Below are positions 46,870-59,957 of a stretch of 64,000 nt of DNA, one piece after another. The position numbers were made by a program, and so were the translations under genes. The notes under the pieces are model-generated. The model saw only the letters and a program-made list of their open reading frames with translations, made no database searches and was not told the DNA's origin. The stretch is taken from positions 1,354,531 through 1,418,530 of the forward strand of contig NW_004450286.1 of assembly GCF_000321225.1 (NCBI RefSeq). The letters run 5' to 3'. This DNA comes from Odobenus rosmarus divergens (Eukaryota > Chordata > Mammalia > Carnivora > Odobenidae). Positions within the stretch are counted from its first letter, which is position 1; the number at the start of each line of letters is the position of its first letter.

Positions 46870-47095
46870 GCTTTTATTTATTGAACACTTTCCTCGTGCT
46901 TGGGACTGCAAAGGACTTCAATAATGGTAATGAGGTTAATACTAATAAACCCGATTGCATGCTTACGATGTGCCATGTACTACTCACTGATTTATAGGCA
47001 CCAGCTCATATACTCATAATAACCATTTAGGACAGTTCCATTACCAAGAGAGGTTGGTGGTACCGCAACTTGCCTAAGGCAAGGGTTTACACCTG
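46870..47095 (-). mobile_element. MIR SINE, - strand
   Basis: 'tttatttattgaacactttcctcgtgc', 'tacgatgtgccatgtactactcactg' and 'aacttgcctaaggcaaggg' are MIR-like, diverged. Confidence 0.65.
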
Positions 47096-47178
47096 TCCCT
47101 ATGCAGACTCTGACGTCTTTGCTTTTTGCTATTTTCTTCATTCCTTTCCACCTTTTCATAAAATGTTGTATCTGATTT

Positions 47179-47378
47179 TTAAAAAAGATTTTCTTTATTT
47201 ATCTGACAGAGAGAGAGAGAGAGAGAGAGAGAATAAGCAGGGGGAGTGGCAGGAAGAGGGAGAGGGAGAAGCAGGCTCTCCAGTGAGCAGGGAGTCCCGG
47301 GGGGGACTCCATCCCAGGACCCTGGGATCATGACCTGAGTCAAAGGCAGACGCTTAACCAGAGCCACTCAGGCGCCCC
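47179..47378 (-). mobile_element. SINEC, - strand
   Basis: 'aaaaaagattttctttatttatctgacagag' with a (GA)n run to 'gccactcaggcgcccc'. Confidence 0.95.
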
Positions 47379-47390
47379 GATTATCTGAGT

Positions 47391-47489
47391 TTTTAAAAAG
47401 TAAGCTCTATGCCCAACTCGGGGCTTGAACTCACAACGCGGAGAACAAGAGTCATGTGCTCTGCCAAATGAGCCAGCCAGGCGTGCCCT
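47391..47489 (-). mobile_element. Short tRNA-derived carnivore SINE, - strand
   Basis: 'ggggcttgaactcacaacg' (reversed B box) and 'ctgccaaatgagccagccaggcgtgccc' (reversed head). Lies 12 bases from the previous SINE in the same orientation. Confidence 0.88.
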
Positions 47490-47499
47490 CTGCGTCTGG

Positions 47500-50400
47500 T
47501 TTTTTAAAAGAAAAATTAAAACCAAGTAGGTGAGATTAGAAAACCTCAAATGGACCTTAAGCAAAACTTGTCTCTAACTTGAAACTTAACGGTTTTGAAC
47601 CCATGGCCACAACACGGTTTAGGATCATGGAAGGGGACATGGGGTCATCCACTCTAACCCTCCGCCCAGCATGGGAATTCTCTATGTGACAGCCTGGGCA
47701 AATGGTCACTCAGCCTCTGTTCTAACACCTCAGTGGAGGAACTTTCACCGCTTTATTAGGCTATCTGTGCCACTGTTCAAGAATGTTAACAATGCGGGTT
47801 TTCAGACTCAAGCCCTGCATACGCTTGCCTTTGCCATGCTAAAGCCATCGAGGGCTGGCCCATCTCTCTCTGGCTCTCATCTCCCTCCCTTCCCCTTTCC
47901 TCCAACCCCTTTGGTAAAGAATTTAATGGAAACGGCATTTGAGCTGAGTGAGGACGGTGGTGTGGGGTGTGTGCGTGGGGGCGGAGCTGAGGGGCGGAGG
48001 ATCTGAGGCAGGGTAGAGGTGGGCCAGGCGGGGCGTGGTCCGTGTCCTAGCCAGTCCGTGGAGCCCTTAATGTAGGGAGCTTTGGACACCCGGGTGAGGG
48101 CTTGGTCTTTCTGTGTTAAGCAGGGAGATCTTGGAGCTTCTTATGAAGAGAGGAATGGACAGTCTGAGCGCCATGCTTTGGGGATATCCCCCCCGACAAC
48201 TAGGGCCTGCACAATGGATAGCCTGGGCGGGAATCTCTGGAGCAGAGCTAGGCCATTCCCAGCATGCTGTAGCATGTACCCCCTGGCTCCTTGCACCCAC
48301 AGGATCCTCTTTCTCTTTGCACAGTAGAATTTTCTTTCCCCCCACCATATCACAGGACAGCTTATTACATTTTTAAAAACCAAGGATGTACATTAAAACA
48401 AGCATTCTGAATAAAAGAAGAACAGCCTTTGCAACGACTCATTGCAATTTATCTGGGGCATGTTCTTTCGTCTTCCAGCCTTGCCTTCTCTGGGAATGTC
48501 TCTGGCAAGAGGCACACTTAGTTCACAGCCTCAGAGAGAATTTGTCTTCTAACCTTGTCTTGTGGGTCCCAAGTCACCCAGCCAGCCAGTGGCCCAGCAG
48601 GCGTCAGAACTGGGGCTTTCTGATAGAGTCCAAGTTCCTTTCCATTGCATCTAATGCCCCACTGAATCTCACCAGCCGTCTCCATATGTGCGTGTGTACA
48701 AATGCGTGTGTGGATACTAGGTGCAGAATATCATATTACCACGCCAAAGGCTGGAGTAGACTCAAAATAATTCCACGTAAGAATTTTTGCAGTTGGGTTT
48801 TATGCAGAGGTGTGAAAACGGCCCAATCTCTTTATTGACTCGTGCTTATTTTCATAAAAAGATATTCTTCAAAGAGGCAGGCTGAGTAGATCCACCGAAA
48901 ATCTTATGGTACGGTCACAGACGTATGACTGATAGACACGACCTCGCCCATTTTCCTGGAGATATGATCTCACCCGCACAAGGTTGCAGCACCCTGTCCT
49001 TTGAGCACCGTTTTGCCGGGAGGACCGGTTCTCTTCCCAGCACACCACGCTGGCCCTCTCTCTGGTGATTCCTTTCATCCAGCTCATTAGATGGGGCTAT
49101 TCTCCACTCCGTTCTGTTTGATGATCGTGAAATTGAGTGCTCCCAAATAATCTGACAAGTGAGCGAGAAGAACCTTATTTGGAGACGGAGGGGATGGTCA
49201 CAATTAAGATCTTTAAGAACTTTCAAAAAGAGGTCCCCGCAGAGTGGCTCTGACAGCTGCAGCTCGTTGAGATGAGAAACCATTGGCGCAGAACCAGCCA
49301 GTTTCGAACAGCAGGGTTTCCTGCTCTGTTCCAAAATGTTTATTTCTTTCCATGGTGGCTGCTGAAATGCAGGCTCTAGGAATCCTGTTTTAAATGTGCC
49401 ACTGGGGACCCTGGGTTATTAAGGGTTATTGCTAGTGGTCCTCTGTCTAGGAAATGACTCGAGTTCTCCATTATGCATTTTTGAGTTGGCTCATAGGACT
49501 GCATGGACTATGGAGTGATGTGTATGTTTGCTCTGCTAACCCATAGTCATTTGTAATGAGAATTATGTTGAGGACATACATAACCCAAAGACGCAAACGT
49601 TCAGGCACCAGACGCTCTCAGGTTTTTTTTTTTTTTTCTTAGAATAAATTCTGTAGACTAATCCTCACACGCCAATGTTTCTACTTGCCAAGCAGAATGA
49701 GTGTTTGGATCACCTTAGCTCGTACCTACACACCCTTCAAAGGGTTACGGGTGTTAATGATTCAATTGAACGAATACCCCCCAATGCCTCTTTTGGAACT
49801 ATTTAAAATTTTCTTATATTGTCCAATGTTAAATAAGATCCCAACTTTTCTACATCAAAAAAACAAAAGATGTACTATATGTTGGCTAATTAAATTTTTA
49901 AAAAATCCCAATTTTTGAATTCCGTCATCATGAAACAAACCCTGTGTTACACGTAGTGAGAACATGACATCCCATGTTTTCACATTTGTGAACATCTTTT
50001 TTTTTTAATCAATAATAAAACTGGGCATTCTTTAAAAACAAAGTGCGCTGTAGCCCCTTTGCTGATCTTTTGAATGCGCGAGGTGTTTCCCTGGGAAATG
50101 CTATGAGGCTGATATTTTATGTGGCTAATCTTACTTGACTCAACCCTATGCATTCACAAACAACAGATGTTCATGGTATATTTTTCACTTTCCTGCTTGC
50201 TCTGTGAGCAATTAAGTTTATGGTAGGCTGTGCCTTTGTCAGGTCCTCAGGTTTCTAGACAAACCTGGTATTTTCCTCTTGCTGATTTTTTTCTTCCCTC
50301 GGGATACAGGGTTTTGCTGAGGTTAGAGGTTTGTGGTAGTCTTCCTTTAGGTTTATTCTTGTTTTGGGGTACAACTACTTCAGGCATAATGTTTCTGTCG

Positions 50401-50980
50401 GACGAAATTTAGAGGCACTCTGTACTTCTGCTTGAAATGCCGAAAACGCAGAATCTTTCCACGGAATTTGTAAATGCAATATGCAGTCTCCTGTTCACCA
50501 AACCACCACAAGATCTTCTGGACAATGCCAGGGTCTTCCAGAGAACACCCCACCCCCCGCCCCCGGGTAGCTGATGGTCAGCTCTGCTTTTGGAATAACT
50601 GGTCCTCATCCCTCGTCTCTTGGCCAAATATTATTATTAGTTAGAATAACAGATCCATAAACATGTGATTTTGACTATCTTTAATTCAGTTCTGTCCCTG
50701 AAAGTTTTTGGTGAAAGCCTACCCTTTACTAGAATGTGATCGCTAGCACACACAGCAACGCGTCTGGATCGGAATGGATAGGGCTGATGTAATCAAAACA
50801 AAGAAGCCAAGATAGTGAAGTGAGTCCCAAGGTATGAATCTTGGTCCTAAGGACAGTATACACAATTTGCGGATTAAGTATTTCCACTCTAAGTGTTTAT
50901 TGGTTTTGTTTTTTTTTCCTGATTACAAAAGCAAATCACATTTATCGTCAGCAATTTGGAAAAAATAGAAAAGTAGTCAT
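47500..50980. other. Intergenic stretch, no recognised gene or repeat
   Basis: Unique-looking. No protein-like frame that I can support. A poly-T run is at 49622-49638. Confidence 0.5.
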
Positions 50981-50982
50981 CG

Positions 50983-51085
50983 TCTTTAATCTCAGCGGGG
51001 CATCTGCTTGAGATTCACTCCTGCTGCCCCCCACCCCTGAGCTCTCTCTCTCTCTCAGATAAATAAATCCGTATTTTAAAAAAAT
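50983..51085 (+). mobile_element. 5'-truncated SINEC, + strand
   Basis: Only the 3' half: 'tctcagcggggcatctgcttgag', CT-rich block and 'cagataaataaatcc' tail. The tRNA-like head is absent. Confidence 0.85.
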
Positions 51086-51479
51086 GAAAAATTTACTCTA
51101 TATTGTTTTAAAACACATCATATTATAAAATAAAACTGATATATAGAAGATGACACAAATGTATAAGTTTAATATCAGGTATCACAAGGTGAACATTCTT
51201 GGAACCAATATCATATAAAGAAACAGAACTTTGCCCACACCACCAGGAGTCACTAGATCTACCCCATCACCAGCTCAACCTCCTCACTTGCTACAAAAGT
51301 AACTACTCTTCTAGTTTTTGCATGACATTTTATCATTTATAGCTTCTATCTATGTTATAAGCCCCATAGTATATTGTTACTATTTTCTCACTAAACTGTC
51401 AGTGATCTCTTAAAGAGATTTTAAAAAAGGAAAAAAAAAAAAACACAACACTTTTCTATTTACCCAGATAGTTACCATT

Positions 51480-53090
51480 TCCGGTGCTCTTCATTCCTTT
51501 GTCACGACCCAGATTTCCCTCTGTTATAATTGTCCTCTCGCCTGCAGGACTTCCTTTAACATTTCCTCAAGGGCAGGTCTGTAGCCAATGCATTTTTTAG
51601 CTTAATCTTTATATTTGAAAAAAATCTTGGCTTCACTTTGGTTTTTGAAAGACATGTTTTTCTGGGTGTAATATTAGAGGATGATGGGTGTTTGGTGTTG
51701 TTTAGTACTTTAAAAGTGTTTCTCCATTTTTCTCTGGCTGGTATTGTTTCCATTCAGAAGTCGGTCGTGTTCTTATCTTAGCTCTTCTGGCTGTTTGTAA
51801 GATTTTTATCGTTATCATTGGTTTTAAGCAATTTGGTTATGATATGCTTCTGTAATTTTCTTCTTGTTGCTTGTGTTTTGGTTCATTGAACTTCTTGGAT
51901 CTATGGGTTTAATAATTCTAATAAAATTTGGAAAAATTCAGCCATATTTCTTCAATTAGCTTTTGCTCCCTCCCGCGCCCCCCCCACCTTTAGGGGGCTT
52001 CAATGGCATATTTCATCCTGTGAGAAGTTATCCCACTGCTCACTGATTCTCTGGTGGAGGGAGTTCAGTCTTTTCTCTATGTGTTTCATTTTGGATAATT
52101 TCTATTGCTATGTCTTGAAGCTCGTTTTTTCCTGCAATGTCTAATCTGCTGTTCCTCCTGTCCCGTGTGTTTTAAAAAAATTTCCAATCTTGCAGTTTTC
52201 ATCTCTGGAAGTTCGTTTGGGTCTTTATGCTACTTTATTGAACACAAGGGCCGTAATTAGATTTGTTTTAGGTTCTCGTCTATGAATTCTCCTTTCATTG
52301 TGGCATCTCCTTATTATGGGTCACATTTTCCTGTCCCTTTTCATGCCTGATAATTTTTTTTTTTTTTATTGGCTGCAGATAGTGGCTACAAATAGTTTAA
52401 CATGTAGGGTGCTGGATAGTTTGCATTCCTGCAAATATTCTTGAGTTGATTTGTGGGATTCAGTGAGGCGACTTGGAAACAGTTTGATCACTTTGAGGCT
52501 TGCTTTCCAGCTTTGTCAGGTGGGATCAGAGCAGTTTTTGGTTTTAGCGCTGATTTTCGGGCGCTACTTAATGCCTCATGAATTACAGGGTTTTTCCACC
52601 CTGGTTGGTGAGACCATGGACTTGTCCTGGTTCTATGTCAGCTCCAGAAATTGCTCACCTTGCTCCTTTTGAGTGGTTCTTTTCACCAGATTTGGGTAGT
52701 TTCTTATGTCTATGTGCTGATCAGCACTCAAGGGTTTCCTCCGCAGACTCCTGGAGCTCTCTCTTTGTGCTCCTCTCCTCCCCTGTACTTTGCCACGTGG
52801 CCTTCTTGAACTCCTAGCTCGGTCTGTTCGACTCAGGAAGACTGAGAGGGGCTCCTCCTGTCTGCATTCTGGACTTGATGTTTTCTCCAGGCAGGATGCT
52901 GGGGCAACGATAAAGCCCATCTCATTTTCCCCCTCTCTCAGGGATCATTATCGTGCAGCCAGATAGCCGATGTCTAAAACCAGGTTTCCCCCCCTACATG
53001 TTGTCTCATGGTTTAGTTATTTCAGGCAGGAGGGTAAATCTGGTCCCTGTGACTCCATCTTGATGGGAAGCAGAAGTCCCTATCTTGACT
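51480..53090 (-). mobile_element. Old LINE (L1M-like), antisense
   Basis: 'ggctggtattgtttccattcagaagtcgg', 'aagcaatttggttatgatatgcttctg', 'cttcttggatctatgggttta', 'catctctggaagttcgtttgggtc' and 'gggtgctggatagtttgcattcctgcaaatattcttgag' are strings recurrent in an old mammalian LINE. 'gactccatcttgatggga' near 53055 ends it. Heavily mutated. Subfamily not assigned. Confidence 0.65.
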
Positions 53091-53499
53091 TTTAGAGTGA
53101 TTGCTTCCTTATGCTACTTTGTAGTTTTATCACCCAAATGTACATCTCTAGAAACTATACTTTAGTCTTGCTCATTAAAAAATTATCAGACATCTTTTAA
53201 GTCTCTTTTAATGCACAGAATCCTTCACCATGCCTTTTTCCCCCTGTTTCATTTAATCTGTGGAAGAACCGGACTATTTGGCCTATAGTTTCTCACGCTG
53301 TGGATATTTGCTGCTGCATATTTGTGGTGCCGTTTAACACATGGCTCTGGTCTTTTGCATTTCCTGCAAATGGGCAGCAGATCCAGAGGTTTGGTCAGAT
53401 CTGAGTTCAGTGTCTTCGGCAAGATCACAGTGCTGCTCTTTTTCATCAGGAGGCACATAATGTCTCGCCGTCTCTTTGTGATGTTACATTAATGCTTAA

Positions 53500-55080
53500 T
53501 GCCTAGATTTATTCATTCATTGAGGATTACAAAATGGTGATATTCTAATTCTTTCTTTTTCATTTTTTAGATGGAGTACCTTTATAAAGAGACACATAGC
53601 CTCATTACTATTTGATTACCCAGGGTACAGTTTATCTGGGAAGGCTGAATAAATGATTCATTTAAGATAATGAATTGGTTTCATATCATTCTCTCAAGAT
53701 GACCCATTAGTTTTTTAAAAATCATTTTTAATAACATTATTAACTCATTGATTGAAGGGTTTTAATCAATTGCAATTATTATCCTTTCTGAAGCTTAAAT
53801 TGTCCCATCTTTTGCTGGGGGGAGCCTCTTCAAGTTGGCTCTCAGTCCTTTTTAACACCTTAGTAGCTTGGAAACTGCCTCTCTAGCCAGTGTGAGGAGA
53901 TGTTCCAAGCTCATCTTATACAAATCTTGCCCCAAACCAAGAGTAGCAACTTCCCCAAGCTCTTGTTTCTTTTTTGTGGAAAATGGTTATTTCCAACAAT
54001 CTGAGTGTAGGGATCAATCGTTGCTAGTGGGTCAGTCTTGTTTTCAAGCTTCTTTAGTGAACAGAGCTAAATTTTGTTTAGATTGTTTCCAAACATCTCA
54101 TGAATTCCTGCTGATCCTTCTGGGTCATACCCACAGAGTTGTGAAATCTAACCTCTTCTAAATGACATCTGCATCTCCTCTGTTTCATACCACGAATCCT
54201 GATTCTCAAGGACACAAGAGGGGATAGAATTAGGACATTCCACAATTACTCATTTACTTTATCTCTCACTCAAACCAAACACCTTCGGAAGAGTAATTGC
54301 GATGTTTCTACCACAAGTGTTATTACTAAGAACAGCGAAAGTACTTTTTTTTTGGTGTAGTCTTGCCATTCTACCCCCATTTAAGAATAATGAACTATAT
54401 CTACCTTGTTTGAGCTTCAGCCATGGAATACTATAAACCTCTCTCTTTTAGGCCTCATTTAGTGTTATTGTTACAAATAACTACATGTTTACTACTGATC
54501 ATCCTTCCTTGCGTTAAATGTTTCTTTAGTCATTTTGCTGGACTGAAGTTCATTCATTTTTTTAAGTTTATTTTATTTCTGCACATCGGTCTTCTCTGAA
54601 GTTCATTCTTTAGTACGTTTTTCAGGGAGGGCTCATGGGACTGATAGCCCCATGTTTTTGCATGTTGATAACATTTTTTGCCCCTTTACACTTGAATGTC
54701 ACTTTTGCTGCCTCTAAGATCCTTGATTTCATCTTTTCTTTCTCTGACTATCTTAAAATTCTTCTGCATTTGCTCCTGGAGAAATATTAGTGTAGAATGG
54801 TTTCATGATAATCGAGTTTTCTTTCTCTTATAATTCATCTGCCGTTTTGGCTAGATGCCCAAAGTATTTTTTTTCTTTTTCTTTAAAGTTTAGTAATTTC
54901 ATTAGAATATTTTGTGATCTGGGTCATTCTGAGTCAATAATCTTAGGTACATGGAATGTGTTCTTTTCAAATGTCGTTCCAAAACTTTTTTTTTTTTTTT
55001 CCCAAGAAAGTTTACTCTGTTCCCCTGTCTTAGTTTTCTTCTTTGGAGATTTCTATTACTCATATACTGAATCTTCTTTA
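53500..55080 (-). mobile_element. Further degraded LINE-like material
   Basis: 'gaagttcattctttagtacgttt', 'gaatgtcacttttgctgcctctaagatccttgatttcatc' and 'taatttcattagaatattttgtgatctgggtc' resemble another segment of old antisense L1. Boundaries are approximate. Confidence 0.45.
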
Positions 55081-55087
55081 CCTATAC

Positions 55088-55465
55088 AGTAGTCCCCCCA
55101 TATCCACAGAGGAAAAGTTCCCAGACCCCCAGTGGACGCCTGAAACCCTGGAGAGTACTGAATTCTCTATATACTATGTTTTTTCTGTACATACATACTT
55201 ACGATAATGCTTACTTTATAAATTAGGCACAGAAGAGATAACAATAATAACTAATAATACAACAAATTATAACAGTATACTGTAAAAAGAGTTACGTGAA
55301 TGTGGTCTCTGTCTCAAAAGATCTTATTGTACGGGACTCACCCTTCTTCTTGTGATGATGTCAGCTGATAAAATGCCCACGTGACCAGCCGAAGTGAGGG
55401 GAATGACGTAGGCATCGTGACGTAGCGTCAGGCTGCTATTGACCTTCTGACAACATGCTATCGCT
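55088..55465 (+). mobile_element. Tigger-type (TcMar) DNA transposon fragment
   Basis: Starts with the terminal motif 'cagtagtccccccatatcc', then 'agacccccagtggacgcctgaaaccc', 'ctgtacatacatacttacgataa' and 'cacccttcttcttgtgatgatg', following the MER2/Tigger1 order. Truncated on the right; the second terminal repeat is not seen. Confidence 0.85.
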
Positions 55466-55585
55466 TTAAAAAAGTTCCTGGTCTGATCATGCCAGTGCTT
55501 CCTGTCCTGTCTGATTCTGGTTCTGATGCTTTTTCAGTCTCTTTAAACCAAGTGTTTTGCTTTTTAGTATGCCTTGCAATTTTTT

Positions 55586-55779
55586 AAAAAATTATTTATT
55601 TATTTATTTGAGAGAGAGAGAGAGAGAGACAGAGCACGAGCATGAGCGGGGGTGGGGGCGGAGGGAGAAGCTGACTCCCCACTGAGCAGGGACCCCGATG
55701 TGGGGCTTGATCCCAGGACCCTGAGATAGTGACCTGAGCTCAAGGCGATGCTTAACCGACTGAGCCACCCAGGCACCCC
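55586..55779 (-). mobile_element. SINEC, - strand, with perfect target duplication
   Basis: Flanked by 'atgccttgcaatttttt' on both sides (55569-55585 and 55780-55796). Confidence 0.97.
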
Positions 55780-55799
55780 ATGCCTTGCAATTTTTTGCT

Positions 55800-56640
55800 G
55801 AAAGTGGAACATGGTGTACTGAGTAAAAGAAAGTGCATCAACAGGGTGTTTAATAATGTGGTGGGGAGCTGGAGTGGGAAACGAAGCGTTGTCTCGTCTT
55901 ATGACTGAGTCCCCGTCCTTGGTGAGCCCCTGTCCCTGAACTGTGAACTTCACCAGTCCTCAGTAACCCCACCCTCCTTTGGGTTTGACAGGATTGCTTG
56001 AGGGGGCTGGAGTTGGGTATTTCCCTTTCTTCAGGCTGGTTTGGCGTTGATAAAACCCCGTGAGTTAGGCTTTGGCCGAACGCTTTCTCCTGAGGGTAGG
56101 CCTTGTTAAGAACAGAATATTCTGGCATATTTTAAAATGGTTCTTTTCCCCCCTCCCCTGCTGGAAGCACGAAGGGATTTTTCTCTGATATTCACTTTGA
56201 GGACCTTATCAGGCTCCCAGAGGAGGTAAAACGCACAAATGTGTGGGGGTTGCCCTGTGAGCGGTTCCCCTGGAGTTCTTAACTCTGAGACATGTCCACA
56301 TGGAGCCTCCAGTGATTTATCATAATTCGGGTTTTCTTGCCCGGGCACTGATTCCCCCAGAAGTTTCTGGGATGTTGTGACTCTCTGTATCCACCTGTCT
56401 TTGTCTGCAGTTTTGGGGGGGGCTTCACTCTCCCATTTAGCACCTCAGACTCTCATTTAAAAGGTCTTACCTCCTTGGTGGGCCTGAAAACCCCGCTCCA
56501 CTTCTCAGCTACTGTTTTCAAATTGAGAAATAGGGACGTGGGGAAAGGTGGGACCAATATTCCCCTTCCTGGGCTTTCCTTTATTCTGAGTTCTTGGCTC
56601 TGTAAGTGCTGACGCCTTTGATAGCGCTCCAACACCTTCA
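55800..56640. other. Stretch without recognised element
   Basis: May continue the old LINE interrupted by the SINE to its left ('tgctgaaagtggaacatggtg'). No gene seen. Confidence 0.4.
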
Positions 56641-56664
56641 AGTAGATTAAAAAATGTTAGGCTA

Positions 56665-56860
56665 GGGGCGCCTGGGTGGCTCAGTTGGTTAAGCGTCTGC
56701 CTTCGGCTCAGGTCATGATCCCAGGGTCCTGGGATCGAGTCCCGCATCCGGCTCCCCGCTCAGCGGGGGAGTCTGCTTCTCCCTCTCCCTCTGCTTGCTA
56801 CTCCCCCTGCTTGTGCACCTGCTCTCTCTCTGTCAAATAAATAAATAAATAAAATTAAAA
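56665..56860 (+). mobile_element. SINEC, + strand (left arm of an inverted pair)
   Basis: 'ggggcgcctgggtggctcagttggttaagcg', (AAAT)n tail at 56837-56855. Close to consensus, so relatively young. Confidence 0.97.
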
Positions 56861-56879
56861 AAAAATTAGGGTAGCTTTT

Positions 56880-57070
56880 TTTTTTTTTAAAAAAGATTTA
56901 TTTATTTATTTGAGAGAGAGAGAGCATGAGTCGTGGGGAGGGGCAGAGAGAGAGAGAATCTGAAGCAGGCTCCCCGCTGATTGCGGTGCTGGATCTCACA
57001 ACTCTGAGATCATGAGCTGAGCTGAAATCAAGAATCAGACACTTAACTGATTGAGCCACAAAGGGGCCCC
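56880..57070 (-). mobile_element. SINEC, - strand (right arm of an inverted pair)
   Basis: 'aaaaaagatttatttatttatttgagagag' to 'gagccacaaaggggcccc'. Begins about 20 bases after the tail of the previous SINE. Flank 'tagggtagctttt' / 'taggctatctttt'. Confidence 0.95.
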
Positions 57071-57534
57071 TAGGCTATCTTTTACAGTTTTTTCAGTAGA
57101 ACAAAATAAGCTAGGCTATCATTTTCAGAACAGAACCCACTTCCCTGAGTTTGAGTTTTGGTGAATCTTTAAGCTACTTTTCTAAGACTGCTAATTGCTT
57201 ATTTTTAAAAAAATGGACCTCTTTCATAGTGTCTTGTACATTCAGCGTAGTTTCTGCACCTAAACATATCTAAGCAGTTGAAGCATATGCTTTTGTTCTT
57301 TCAGTGTACTGGTGTCTGGTTCTTAGGATGTTCTTTGTCCTTTATGGAGCTTTGTGCCTACACTTTTTGATTGTGAGCTAATCTCTACCAAGAGTCCTTT
57401 CTGTTGGAGTTCTGATACAGTATTTTTCTCATGGAGAAATTTGTATTTGCCTCTAGTAATACTCTAAGGGTTTCATGATCTCAGGGCAACTTTAATGTTA
57501 ATTTTAGGTTTATGGGTGGAGGGGGAATAGGATA

Positions 57535-57692
57535 GTAGTGGGGTGTCTTTTTGGATGGTGGGAATGTTCTGGAAGAGATAGTGATGATCCTTACACAACT
57601 TTGTGAATAAATGAAAATCACTGAGTTGCACACTTTAAAGTGGTGTGAATTTTACTGTATGTGCAGTGTATGACAAAAACACGAAAAAAATC
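57535..57692 (+). mobile_element. L1M 3' end, + strand
   Basis: 'gggaatgttctggaagagatagtgatgatcc', 'cacaactttgtgaataaatgaaaatcactgag' and 'cacactttaaagtggtgtgaattttactgtatg' are a typical L1MC/L1MB tail. Confidence 0.88.
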
Positions 57693-57699
57693 CAAGTTT

Positions 57700-58800
57700 C
57701 TGTACATGCAGGTGATGTAAATTCAGATTACACATCCCCACCGAGGGAGGCCCAGGTGGACAAGATGTGTGCTGCATGCCTGGGCCTGTGGAGAGTCTTT
57801 TTTAGTCCTTATTTAAAGACAGAGCGACAGTTCAAGGGGTTTTTATTCTGGCTCTTGCTTCATCTAATCCTTAGGCCTTGTTCCTGCCTTTGGTGGGTAT
57901 TAAAATCCCAACCTCAAACTTTTATGCCTTAAGTCTAATACCTCTGTAAGTCACCAGGATTTTCTTCCTTCTTACCATTCTCATTTGAATTTTTTTTTTT
58001 CCATTTTTAGCCCTGGGGATTTTTTTCTCTTGCTTTAGGTTAGCTAATTATTATGAAAAGTTGGTTTAATATATTGTAGTGTCACTATAGTACATATGTT
58101 CAACACTTCCCCTGTTTTTGCTGCTACACAGAATACTGCAAGAAACATTCTTGTACACCTATTCTTCTGGGATCTTCCTTTTAGTTTTTTGTGAGGTCGA
58201 GTCTGAGAGGTGGAGGTGTTGAGTCTGTTGGGGAGAAAGGTTTTCTTTGCTCTTCAGGGTCCTCTGAGCCAGACTAAGAATTAAACTGACATGAGACAGA
58301 TTAATAGGAGAAAATCATAATAAATCCTAATGCTTTTAAATCATACACCAGGGACCAATTGGCCTGTAAAGATAATTCCCAGGCTCCCATGAAGGTGGTT
58401 CTAGCATCTGCTCACTTGTTCTGGAGTCCCTGAAACTTCAATTTTGTTCAGTCTTACTTTTTGGATTCACTTCTCAATTTTTATTGATTGATTGATTTTA
58501 TTGATTGATTGATTTTGGCAGCGGTTCTTTCTGACTTAGGCTTACGACTCTCCCTTCTAGGATGCTAGCTTTCTTCTTCTCTCCCAGATTTTGACTGTCT
58601 TGACTGTCAAAACTGTCTTGGATCTCCTCCCTCAGCCACTCCTAAGATCGACTCCTGGCCCAACTGTGATGGGCTGAAGTTGGAATAAAATAGCCATCTA
58701 GTCACTGATACTTGTGTTTCTTTTGCTATCATGGAGATAGCATTGGGAGTTATGGAGAAGATGAGTGCTATCTTAATAATCATATATGCAACTGACATTG
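57700..58800. other. Stretch without recognised gene
   Basis: Holds an ATTG-type tandem repeat (about 58480-58516). The rest is not assigned. Confidence 0.45.
58480..58516. repeat. (ATTG)n-type tandem repeat
   Basis: 'ttattgattgattgatttta' then a second block of the same unit. Confidence 0.9.
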
Positions 58801-58809
58801 ATATTTGTG

Positions 58810-59015
58810 TTTATTTTTCTAAAGATTTATTTATTTAGAGAGAGAGAAAGCAGGGGTAGGGAGGGGCAGGGGGAGAGGAGAGAGAGAATCTCAAGCAGAC
58901 TCCCCACTAAGCTCAGAGCCTGATGCGGGGCTTGATCTCCCAACCCTGAAGATCATGACCCGAGCCAAAAATCAAGAGTTGGACGCTTAACCCTACTGAG
59001 CCACCCAGGGGCCCC
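58810..59015 (-). mobile_element. SINEC, - strand
   Basis: 'ctaaagatttatttatttagagagagag' to 'gagccacccaggggcccc'. Flank 'gacattgatattt' / 'gactttgatattt'. Confidence 0.95.
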
Positions 59016-59776
59016 TGACTTTGATATTTTTATATGAATGGTAAGGAAATAGAATTGGCTAATGACCAGTATGAGAGTAAAGCTGTGAGTTTTAAGCACA
59101 GAGGGTTTATCAGGAAAAAGAAAAGTTTTATCGGGCAACATTTTGCTGCTTATTTTGATAGTTTTTAAACTGGAGGAGATGCAGTAGATGTTATATGCAT
59201 ACATGTTAGCAACACATTTCAGTGTTTGAAAATTTTGCTAGTAAAATTTAAGATGCCTTGGAATGAGAAACACAGTCACGTGGCTCGCAATCTGCTTGAA
59301 AGACTGTAAATTACAAGTGGTATTGTTTAGGAGTTGGCTGCGAAGTTGAACAGAGGTTATGGAGTCTGAAAATTATTGCTGGAAACTATAATTCTTAAGA
59401 AAAATGTCAAGGAGGTTCAGGAGTTTTGGAGCAGTATATGAAGAAGAGATCATTTCAATTCTCCCTCCTTGCTGGGAGAGTTGATTTTTCAATAAGGTGA
59501 CAAGGGTGGACGGCGCTTCATGGAAAAAAAACATTTTATGTCTGACCAGCTGGTCATTATGGCCCAACCGTTGTTCTCTGAGAATTTGTTCTCTCTGTGG
59601 CGGTGGATGGTTTCCTGCTGAGTGATGTGGGGATTCAGAAAGATTTTTCTGTAAGTTCCAAATCCTTATGATTTATTTTATAAAACTTATTACATCCATT
59701 TTCTTGAATAACCTTTGAGATTGTTGGCCTGTTGTACTGATGTTATTTTTGATGATTAAAAAAAAAATGAGATTTT

Positions 59777-59957
59777 GGGTGCCTGGCTGGTTCAGTTGGT
59801 TAGGCGTCTGCCTTTGGCTCAGGTCGTGATTCCAGGGCCCTGGAATTGAGTCCTGCATCGGGCTCCCTGCTCAGCAGGGAGTCTGCTTCTCCTTCTCCTT
59901 CTGCCCTCCCCGCCGCTCATACTCTCTGTCTCTCAAATAAATAAATAAATAATTTTA
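59777..59957 (+). mobile_element. SINEC, + strand
   Basis: 'gggtgcctggctggttcagttgg' to '(aaat)n'. Perfect target duplication 'aaaaaatgagattt' (59762-59775 and about 59958-59971). Confidence 0.96.
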
